Source: Polyangiaceae bacterium (lineage in GTDB: Bacteria > Myxococcota_A > Polyangia > Polyangiales > Polyangiaceae). Taken from it: a stretch of DNA of 52,253 nt. Numbering within the stretch: position 1 is the stretch's first letter; each line of letters begins with the position of its first letter. Positions 41,376 to 48,873 of this stretch are shown piece after piece. The translations under genes and the position numbers were made by a program. The stretch covers positions 1 through 52,253 of the forward strand of contig JAICQO010000041.1 in NCBI GenBank assembly GCA_025937835.1, read 5' to 3'. Under the pieces are notes generated by a model that did not search any database, was not told the origin of the DNA, and was given only the letters and a program-made list of their open reading frames with translations.

Positions 41376-42304
41376 GCTCGAACGAGCTCCGGACGCTTCG
41401 CGCGCGGAGTCCCGGCGAGGTCTGCGCGCAGGCGCTGCGCCGCGTAGTCGGCGAAGGCGCGGACGCGGGCCGGCGCCCGGCGCCCCTCCCGATACACGAT
41501 GTGGATGGGGAGGGGTTCGGGCTCGTAGTCTTCGAGCACGAGCCGCAGCCGCCCGGCGCGGACTTCGCGAGCGACCATGTACGACAGCACGCGCGTGAGC
41601 CCTCGCCCCGAAAGCGCCGCCGCAATCCCGATCTCCGAGGCGTTGCCGAGCAGCTGGGCGCGCGGACGGACGCTCACCCGCCCGCGCTTCCCCTCGAAGG
41701 TCCAGGAAGGTACCGCGCGCTCGTGACCGAATACGACGCAGTCGAAGTCGACCAGCTCTTCGGGCGACTGGGGCACGCCGTGTTTCCGCAAGTAGGCGGG
41801 CGAAGCGCACACGACACGCCGCACCTCGCCTACGCGCAAGGCCGTGAGCGAGGAGTCCGCGAGCTTGGCGATGCGCACGGCCAGGTTCAGGCCCTCGTCG
41901 ATCAAGTCGAGGACGCGGTCGCTCAGCACGACTCGCGCACTCAGCTCCGGATGGAGCGCCAGAAAGTCTAGCAGCACGGGCGTGACGTAGAGGCGGCCGA
42001 ACATCACGGACGCGGTGATGCCGAGCGCGCCGCGCAGCTCCGAATAGTCGCCGGAGACCGCCGCTTCGATGTCTTCGAGCTCGGCCAGCACGCGCCGGCA
42101 ATCTTCCAGGTAACGCGCGCCCGCGTCGGTGAGGCGCACCTTGCGCGTGGTGCGAGTCAGAACGCTCGCGCCGAGGTGCGCCTCGAGCTGCGCGAGCGCG
42201 CGGGTGACGACCGGCGGAGAGATGCCGAGACGGCGCGCCGCCGCCGCGAATCCGCCGGCTTCGGCCACGGAAACGAAGATCCGCATCCACTCCAGCCGGT
42301 CCAC
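41342..42304 (-). CDS. LysR-family transcriptional regulator
   Basis: 320 residues from GTG 42304. N-terminal winged helix-turn-helix (MDRLEWMRIFVSVAEAGGF, AARRLGISPPVVTRALAQLE), linker helix, and a LysR substrate-binding domain from about residue 90 (LRGALGITASVMFGR, DLIDEGLNLAVRIAKL, CASPAYLRKHGVP). It is divergent from a glutathione S-transferase gene across 79 bp holding a perfect 19-bp palindrome, the likely operator for both genes. The inducer is unknown, perhaps an electrophile. The 3' end overlaps mlaE by 34 bp. Confidence 0.95.
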   Translation of the reverse strand: MDRLEWMRIFVSVAEAGGFAAAARRLGISPPVVTRALAQLEAHLGASVLTRTTRKVRLTDAGARYLEDCRRVLAELEDIEAAVSGDYSELRGALGITASVMFGRLYVTPVLLDFLALHPELSARVVLSDRVLDLIDEGLNLAVRIAKLADSSLTALRVGEVRRVVCASPAYLRKHGVPQSPEELVDFDCVVFGHERAVPSWTFEGKRGRVSVRPRAQLLGNASEIGIAAALSGRGLTRVLSYMVAREVRAGRLRLVLEDYEPEPLPIHIVYREGRRAPARVRAFADYAAQRLRADLAGTPRAKRPELVRAQASVKRLVRT

Positions 42305-42308
42305 GGAT

Positions 42309-42327
42309 TATTCCTGTTTCAGGAATA
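42309..42327. promoter_or_regulatory. LysR-type operator
   Basis: TATTCCTGTTTCAGGAATA, a perfect dyad (8 + 3 + 8) that contains the LysR box T-N11-A. It starts 5 bp before GTG 42304 and so would also autorepress the regulator. GST ATG 42384 lies 57 bp further on. Confidence 0.7.
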
Positions 42328-42383
42328 GTCATTTGTCAATCGTGCCGATTGTTTCTGTACGTGCGCAGCCGCAAGCTCCGCCC

Positions 42384-43007
42384 ATGACGCACGACGCCCT
42401 CACGCTCCACGCATTTTCGCTGTCCGGTCACTCTCACCGAGCCCAGCTCTTGCTCTCACTCGCAGAGCTCTCGCACGAGCTCGTGCACGTCGATCTCAAA
42501 CAAGGCGCCCACAAGCGCCCCGAGTTCCTGCGTCTGAACCCGTTCGGCGTGGTGCCGGTGCTCCGCCACGGCGACTTCGTGATCTCCGAGAGCAACGCGA
42601 TCTTGCAGTACCTCGCTGAGACGTTCCCCTCCGCCTCGGCGTATCTGCCGAGGGACGCGCCGAGCCGCGCGCTCGTGCAACGCTGGTTCTCGGTCGCGTC
42701 CGGGCCGCTGCTCGCGGGTCCGGGCACGGCTCGCCTGGTGCGCGTGTTCGGTCGCGACGCCGACCACGCGCGGGCCGTCGCGATCGCGGAAGGGTTGTTC
42801 CAGCTGATGGAGCAAGAGCTCCGTAGCCGGGATTTTCTGGTCGGCTCGGTGGCGACGTTGGCCGACGTCGCGATGTACACTTACACGGCGCACGCTCCCG
42901 AAGGGGACATCTCGCTCGAGCCGTATCCGGGGATCCGCGCCTGGCTGGCTCGGATCGAAGCTCTGCCGGGCTTCGTGCCGATGGCAGCCGCACCGCGCCG
43001 CAATTGA
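42384..43007 (+). CDS. Glutathione S-transferase
   Basis: 207 residues. Thioredoxin-like N-terminal domain (about 6-84) with SLSGHSHRAQLLL at the active-site turn, NPFGVVPVL carrying the cis-proline, and ESNAILQYLAETF that binds the gamma-glutamyl part. The all-helical C-terminal domain has the N-capping motif region SVATLADVAMYTY. It conjugates or reduces electrophiles with glutathione in the cytoplasm. Under likely control of the divergent LysR. The next gene starts 18 bp after its stop and is probably in the same operon. The gshB and ggt genes in the window show the cell makes glutathione. Confidence 0.95.
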   Translation: MTHDALTLHAFSLSGHSHRAQLLLSLAELSHELVHVDLKQGAHKRPEFLRLNPFGVVPVLRHGDFVISESNAILQYLAETFPSASAYLPRDAPSRALVQRWFSVASGPLLAGPGTARLVRVFGRDADHARAVAIAEGLFQLMEQELRSRDFLVGSVATLADVAMYTYTAHAPEGDISLEPYPGIRAWLARIEALPGFVPMAAAPRRN

Positions 43008-43025
43008 CGTTGGGGCCGGATCCAC

Positions 43026-43979
43026 ATGCACGACCACGACTCTCCCTTCCACGAAGGCGAGCTCGCCGTCCAGGAGCGGAGCGGGATGCGCGAGCGTATC
43101 GACCGCGCCGGCCGTCGCATGATCCGTGACTTCATGCCCGAAGAGCACCGGTCGTTCTTCGAGGCGCTGCCGTTCCTGGTGGTCGGAAGCCTGGACGAGC
43201 GGCGCCGTCCCTGGGCTTCGGTCGTGCCTGGCAGTCCGGGCTTGGTCACGTCCCCGCACCCCCGCTCGCTGCTGGTCGCGGCGCTGCCTGTCCGGGGCGA
43301 TCCCTTGCACGAGAACCTGAAGGCCGGTGCTCCGCTCGGCCTGCTCGGAATAGAGCTCGAGACACGGCGGCGCAACCGAGCCAACGGACACGTGGTGTGG
43401 AAGAGCGAGCGCGGCTTCGAGCTCGCGGTCGAGCAGTCCTTCGGCAACTGCAAGCAGTACATCCAGTCACGGACTCGCCTGGGCTCGATCGGAGGCTCGG
43501 GCGCGCGACGGGGCGGCAGTGCACTCGGCGCCGAAGCGCTCGAGCTGCTCGCGCGCTGCGACACGGCCTTCGTCGCGTCGGCGTCGGCCCATCCGGAGCT
43601 GGGTGGCCGCGAGGGAGTAGACGTTTCGCATCGAGGTGGGCTGCCCGGCTTTCTCCACGTCGAGGGCAGCCGCCTGACGGTGCCCGACTACAGAGGGAAC
43701 TTTCTGTTCAACACCTTGGGCAACATCGAGGTGAACCCACGCGCCGGGTTGGTTGCGTGCGACCTCGAGCGCGGCGATCTGTTGCTGCTAACGGGGAGTG
43801 CGAGCACCAGCTCGGAGGCGCGTGCGCTCGAACGGTTTCCGGGTGCGGAGCGGCTGCTCCACTTGGACGTCGCAGAACATGCGCTGCTGTCGGGAGGGCT
43901 GGGCCACGCCTGGTCCGCCCCTGAATTTGCGCCTGAATTCGAGCGCCGGATTCGGGAAGGCTCACTCGCTGACTCGTAG
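43026..43979 (+). CDS. Pyridoxamine 5'-phosphate oxidase-family flavoprotein
   Basis: 317 residues, probably cytosolic. Two PNPOx-like split-barrel segments: about 40-115 (FFEALPFLVVGSLDERRRPWASVV, LGLLGIELETRRRNRANG) and about 185-275 (DTAFVASAS, VDVSHRGGLPGFLHV, YRGNFLFNTLGNIEVNPRAG). FGNCKQYIQSR at about 138-148 sits between them. This is the long family of FMN-binding oxidoreductases often found with GST or ferredoxin-reductase modules, not the vitamin B6 enzyme itself. It is probably co-transcribed with the GST and may act on a related compound. Confidence 0.88.
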   Translation: MHDHDSPFHEGELAVQERSGMRERIDRAGRRMIRDFMPEEHRSFFEALPFLVVGSLDERRRPWASVVPGSPGLVTSPHPRSLLVAALPVRGDPLHENLKAGAPLGLLGIELETRRRNRANGHVVWKSERGFELAVEQSFGNCKQYIQSRTRLGSIGGSGARRGGSALGAEALELLARCDTAFVASASAHPELGGREGVDVSHRGGLPGFLHVEGSRLTVPDYRGNFLFNTLGNIEVNPRAGLVACDLERGDLLLLTGSASTSSEARALERFPGAERLLHLDVAEHALLSGGLGHAWSAPEFAPEFERRIREGSLADS

Positions 43980-44002
43980 TGGGCGAACTCCGGATTTCGG
44001 GT

Positions 44003-44008
44003 TAGTGT
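44003..44008 (+). promoter_or_regulatory. -10-like hexamer of the small lipoprotein gene
   Basis: TAGTGT, 6 nt before ATG 44015, with no Shine-Dalgarno. One of the shorter spacings in the series. Confidence 0.35.
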
Positions 44009-44014
44009 TAGTCA

Positions 44015-44533
44015 ATGACGGCGGCGAGCTCGGGGCTTCGTTTTCTGGGGTGTGGGGCCGTGTTGTGGCTCTCGTCGGCTTGCATGGCCCATCAAGGCCA
44101 GCCCGGGGGAAACGCCCTGGCGGCGGAGCGCGCCCGGGCCGCCCGCGCCGAGCAGCAGGTCACGATGCTCGAAGCACGCCTCGCGCGACTCGAGGCTCAG
44201 GCCCAGAAGCCCACCGCGGCTGAACCGAAGAGCGACAAGCTCGACCGGCTGATCGCCGCTCAGGAGCGGATGGTCCAGAACCTGGAGCGCCTCCAGGCCC
44301 CGACCGTGATCCCCGTTCCGGCCCCCAGCCCGCACGGCTCGCCGGCCGCCGGAACCCAGTCAGTTCGAAGCTCGAACACGGCCCTATCCGACTACATCCA
44401 AGACCTGGTAGACCGTTCCGCGACGGACGCTCCCCCCTGGCGCGGGGGCCTCTCGCGCGAAAAACGCGAAGCGCTCCGAGTCCTCCTCAAGCCCGAGCGC
44501 ACCCTCGACCTCGGCAACCCGATGGAGCTCTAG
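44015..44533 (+). CDS. Small coiled-coil lipoprotein
   Basis: 172 residues. Signal peptide with lipidation site Cys23 (WLSSAC). Residues 38-65 form a short coiled coil (RARAARAEQQVTMLEARLARL), followed by a second helix (LDRLIAAQERMVQNLERL), a Pro/Ser linker and a conserved-looking end with SREKREALRVLLKPERTLDLG. It is probably anchored in the outer membrane facing the periplasm. I do not recognise the family. It is a single gene; the inverted repeat at 44564-44577 lies after it. Confidence 0.72.
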   Translation: MTAASSGLRFLGCGAVLWLSSACMAHQGQPGGNALAAERARAARAEQQVTMLEARLARLEAQAQKPTAAEPKSDKLDRLIAAQERMVQNLERLQAPTVIPVPAPSPHGSPAAGTQSVRSSNTALSDYIQDLVDRSATDAPPWRGGLSREKREALRVLLKPERTLDLGNPMEL

Positions 44534-44563
44534 AGAGCCAAAAAGACGCGCCATCCGTGTCAA

Positions 44564-44577
44564 TCATGCACGCATGA
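44564..44577. terminator. Short inverted repeat after the lipoprotein gene
   Basis: TCATGC-AC-GCATGA, a 6-bp stem 30 bp after the stop at 44533. It has no T run, so it is only a weak terminator candidate. Confidence 0.25.
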
Positions 44578-44669
44578 TGCAACCGGATGCCCGCGGCGGC
44601 CCGGCCCTTGCGGCGGAGCCCCCAAAGAGATCCGTCCGATCTCCCCCCTTCCAATCTTCTTGTTGCATC

Positions 44670-44697
44670 CCCTCGCTACGCCGCGTTGCGACGAGGG
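44670..44697 (-). terminator. Hairpin directly after the sulfatase stop
   Basis: CCCTCG at 44670-44675 pairs with CGAGGG at 44692-44697, next to the sulfatase stop (44700-44698). On the minus strand it is followed by an A/G-rich stretch rather than T, so it may protect the 3' end or help Rho-dependent ending rather than act as a classic terminator. Confidence 0.35.
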
Positions 44698-46653
44698 CTA
44701 CTTGGTCGCGCCGGGCAGCCGCCCAAACGTTCGCGTGGCTAGCGCCGGCAGCTCCCCGCAGGCTTCGGGGCCGAGGTTCTGAAGCTCTTCGGGATCCTGC
44801 TTGAGGTCGTAGCACTTGTACCCGGGGTCCCACGACCGGGCCTCGAGCTTCATGTTCCGGTGCATGTAGCCCCAGTTCTCAAAGGCGCAGCTCCAGACCC
44901 CGGCGCAGTTGGTGAACGGCAGGGGGACGTCCGTGGGCTCGGGGTCGAGCAGGCTCCGACCGGGCAGCTTCTCGAGGTATTCGGCGATCCCGGGGTCGTC
45001 CTTCACGCCGATCAGGTCGAGGATCGTGGGCGCGATATCCACGTGATAGACGTACTCGTGCCGCTTCTTTTCGAGGTTCGCGGCTTCCTCGTCGGTGAGC
45101 GTTCCCGGCGGCGCGTCGATCCAACCGGGCACGTGGATCTCCTCGTCGAAGATGCTGAAGGTGTGCCCCATCTGCCCGTGCTCGCGGAACGCTTCACCGT
45201 GGTCGCTCGTGTAGACGATCACGGTGCGCTGCCCGGCAGGCGTCTTGCGTAGATCGGCCAGCATGTCCGCCAGGTGCAGATCCTGCTGGTGCACGGCGTT
45301 CTGATAGAAGTTCCTGAACGCCCGGTTGTCCTCCGCCGCCTTGCTCGTGCTCGAGGGTTGGAACGGCATCGGTAACGAGGGGTCGACGAAGTACGGGTAG
45401 TGGACGTTCGAGAGCTGGACGACGGCGAGGTAAGGCTCCTTCAGCTCTTCGAGGCCGCGGCTCACGTGCGCCGCGAGCAAGCCCTCGGGAGCACCCATAT
45501 CCAGGTCCGAGGTCGGGTCGAGCTCGGTCGCGCTGGTGAAGTGCCCGACGCCGAGGTTCTTCACCCACAAGCGGGCGTTGCCGAACATCATGTTCTGGCT
45601 GGTCCAAAACGCCGTGTCGTAGCCCGCGGCCCGCGCGTAGTCGTAAATCAGCGGCCAGGTGTGGAGCGTCTCGCGGTCTTCCACCGGACGCAGCCCGGAC
45701 CACAACACCGCCAGGGAAATCGCCGTGCACGAGGCCATCGAGCGCATCTCGGTGAACGGATAGCGGTTCGGGAACATCCGGTTCGTCGCCGCCGTGCGCT
45801 GGCAATCCGGATCGTGCTCGATGCAGACGGCGTCCGAGCGGACGCTCTCCAAGATCACGAAAAGCACGTTGCGCGGCGGCACGTCTGCGCGCGTGAGCGC
45901 CGGGACGGGCAGGGAATCGCGCTGCCTCGGCCGCACCTGGTCGGATTGCTCGGTCAGCCCGAGCTGGGTCTGAATCAAGCCGCCCACGGCGTTCAGATAA
46001 AGAATGTCCGGCGTGGAAGCTTGCGCGTGACGATGCTGGGTCGGAATGAAGAAGCTCGCGACGAGCAACACCGGCGCGACGTATCCGGCGACACGCGCCT
46101 TCCGCCCCCGCGGGCGCAGGAGCTTGCGCCCCGACCACACCAGGCCGAGCGCCAGCAAGAACGGCGGGAGCTTGGCCATCACGTAGTTGCCGATGTCCGC
46201 GAACAGCTGATTGATGATGCTGTCCTTGAAGTTGCTGGCAAAGACCGAGACGTCGGTGTTCAGGTACGCGTTGTACTGCTCGAAGAAATACGCCTGGCCG
46301 CCGAGCGAGAACGTGAGAGCGATCACGAACAGCACGGCGTTGACCCAGCGCGCGTAACCGCGCCGCCGCGACGCCGCGTAGAGCAGGACACCCCAGACGA
46401 TCAGGCTCTCGAGAATCGCCGCGAGGTAGGTGAGCCGATAGGTCGCATCCAGCGCGGTGAGCCGCGGCCAACGGCGGTAAAAGTCGGTGCCGACCACGAT
46501 CGCCGTCGCCGAGAGCAAGAGCGCGACTGCGACCCGGGACCTGAGCAAGGCCCGCCGCTCCAGGCGCGCCCGGCCGGCCAGCGAAAGTGGGGCAGGGGGC
46601 GCGCCGGGCTCAGGCAGCGGGCCTGGGCTTCGGAGATCGAAGGCGTCCGACAC
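44698..46653 (-). CDS. Membrane sulfatase / LtaS-like phosphotransferase
   Basis: 651 residues from GTG 46653. Five N-terminal membrane helices (about 35-205) lead to a large outer alkaline-phosphatase-fold domain (about 255-580): ILESVRSDAV with a metal-binding Glu, the probable nucleophile in SMASCTAISL, TSDHGEAF with Asp and His metal ligands, and GHTFSIFDEEIHVP. The layout is that of LtaS and of phosphoethanolamine or phosphoglycerol transferases; the formylglycine motif C/S-x-P-x-R is absent, so it is probably not a true arylsulfatase. The substrate may be a periplasmic glycan or lipid. TAAGAT lies 9 nt before the start. Confidence 0.85.
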   Translation of the reverse strand: MSDAFDLRSPGPLPEPGAPPAPLSLAGRARLERRALLRSRVAVALLLSATAIVVGTDFYRRWPRLTALDATYRLTYLAAILESLIVWGVLLYAASRRRGYARWVNAVLFVIALTFSLGGQAYFFEQYNAYLNTDVSVFASNFKDSIINQLFADIGNYVMAKLPPFLLALGLVWSGRKLLRPRGRKARVAGYVAPVLLVASFFIPTQHRHAQASTPDILYLNAVGGLIQTQLGLTEQSDQVRPRQRDSLPVPALTRADVPPRNVLFVILESVRSDAVCIEHDPDCQRTAATNRMFPNRYPFTEMRSMASCTAISLAVLWSGLRPVEDRETLHTWPLIYDYARAAGYDTAFWTSQNMMFGNARLWVKNLGVGHFTSATELDPTSDLDMGAPEGLLAAHVSRGLEELKEPYLAVVQLSNVHYPYFVDPSLPMPFQPSSTSKAAEDNRAFRNFYQNAVHQQDLHLADMLADLRKTPAGQRTVIVYTSDHGEAFREHGQMGHTFSIFDEEIHVPGWIDAPPGTLTDEEAANLEKKRHEYVYHVDIAPTILDLIGVKDDPGIAEYLEKLPGRSLLDPEPTDVPLPFTNCAGVWSCAFENWGYMHRNMKLEARSWDPGYKCYDLKQDPEELQNLGPEACGELPALATRTFGRLPGATK

Positions 46654-46662
46654 GGAGGCCGA

Positions 46663-46668
46663 ATCTTA
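46663..46668 (-). promoter_or_regulatory. -10-like hexamer of the sulfatase gene
   Basis: TAAGAT on the minus strand, 9 nt before GTG 46653; no ribosome site between. Confidence 0.4.
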
Positions 46669-46772
46669 GCAAAGGCTTCTCGCTCCTGGCAGCGCAGCTC
46701 CACGGAAACGCCACGGAAATGCCCTTCGGCCCCCGAGTCGGCCCTCACAACCCCCGCGGCTGCGCTCGATCG

Positions 46773-47732
<960 letters not shown>

Positions 47733-47741
47733 GTTGGCGCT

Positions 47742-47747
47742 AGTGTA
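47742..47747 (-). promoter_or_regulatory. -10-like hexamer of nadA
   Basis: TACACT on the minus strand, 9 nt before ATG 47732; the same hexamer precedes gshB at 7 nt. It gives nadA its own likely start despite the upstream thyX gene. Confidence 0.45.
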
Positions 47748-47772
47748 GCCACGCTTTCGTCGCGCGCGACCC

Positions 47773-48777
47773 TCAGCCGTTCTTGTCGGGGTCGGGAGTG
47801 CGGTCCACCTTCGGGACGGCGTTCGCGAAGCGCTCGGCGAACACCTCGGGGCCGACGCTGCGGCTCGGGTCGAGCTCGAAGTCCGGAGTCTCACCCGGGC
47901 TGAGCTTCGAGAACAGCTCCTCGATCTCGCGCTTGGCGAGCCCCACGGATTCGAGCGCCGCGGCGTCCAGCCGCATACCCGGGCGAGTGACGAGCGCGCC
48001 GTCTTCCACCGCCACGAGTTTCGACAGCGCCGCGAGCTCTCCGCGGCTGAGCCGCGCGCCGCAGACGTCGTAGTCGATCCAGGCCTCGTAGGAGAGCGGC
48101 GCCACGTGCTTCAGCATCCCGGCCATCACGCGGCCGTACTCCTGGATTTCCCACTGCGCGTGCGGATCGGCGCGGAGCCGCAAGAAATGCAGCAGGTTGT
48201 GCAGATCGATCTTCCAGTACCACTGCGTGTAGGTCGACACGGGCAGGTCGATCCGGGAAATCTCCCGCGCGATGTCCTCGCCGGTCAGCCACTCATACGT
48301 GGCCTGGCTCTCCTTGCGGATCGACTCCCAGCGCCGCCGCGCTTCCGCGTGCACGCGCGGCTCGGCGCCGGCGCCGCTGCGCCCCTGGTTGTTCCTGCGG
48401 CTCTGCGTCTGCAGCTGCTCGGCGGGCGGCGTGTAGAACAACATCGGGATCAGCGAGTAGCGCCCCGAATACTCGTTCACGCTCGCCGTCCTGTGGCGGA
48501 TCCACTGCCTTGCCACGAACATCGGCATGCAGCAGTGGAATTTCAGCTCGACCATCTCGCTCGGCGTGGTGTGCGAGTGGCGCCGCAGGTAGCGGATCAA
48601 GCCGCGCGTCTGGCTGGTCTTTCGGGTCCCGTAGCCGTAGCTGACGCGCGCGGCGCGCTCCACGCAGTCGTCGGTGCCCATGTAGTCGACCAGCGCCACG
48701 AAGCCGTGGTCGAGTACGGGAAAGTACTTGCCCAGGATGGATTCGGCGCCGGCAGAGGTGGGGCGGAGTGACGTCAT
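47773..48777 (-). CDS. thyX: Flavin-dependent thymidylate synthase
   Basis: 334 residues from ATG 48777; typical ThyX proteins are 220-300. It methylates dUMP with methylene-tetrahydrofolate using FAD. The signature R-H-R-x7-S is present as [11 protein letters not shown], with [15 protein letters not shown] before it and SGRYS after. The [27 protein letters not shown] segment forms the FAD/dUMP end of the fold. About 90 residues beyond (from about 245) are less conserved in appearance and end in an acidic, Pro-rich tail. Divergent from a secreted protein gene. Confidence 0.95.
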   Translation of the reverse strand: MTSLRPTSAGAESILGKYFPVLDHGFVALVDYMGTDDCVERAARVSYGYGTRKTSQTRGLIRYLRRHSHTTPSEMVELKFHCCMPMFVARQWIRHRTASVNEYSGRYSLIPMLFYTPPAEQLQTQSRRNNQGRSGAGAEPRVHAEARRRWESIRKESQATYEWLTGEDIAREISRIDLPVSTYTQWYWKIDLHNLLHFLRLRADPHAQWEIQEYGRVMAGMLKHVAPLSYEAWIDYDVCGARLSRGELAALSKLVAVEDGALVTRPGMRLDAAALESVGLAKREIEELFSKLSPGETPDFELDPSRSVGPEVFAERFANAVPKVDRTPDPDKNG

Positions 48778-48861
48778 GGTGGAGCGGGGGTTGGTAGCAT
48801 GGGTATCCGGCCCCAGGTATCGGCTTTCCGGTTCGGGTTTCTGGTAGGCCGAGAGCGGAGC

Positions 48862-48867
48862 TATAAC
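48862..48867 (+). promoter_or_regulatory. -10-like hexamer of the large secreted protein gene
   Basis: TATAAC, 6 nt before ATG 48874, with only GGCTGC between. This start matches the signal peptide, so the hexamer supports a leaderless message. Confidence 0.5.
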
Positions 48868-48873
48868 GGCTGC

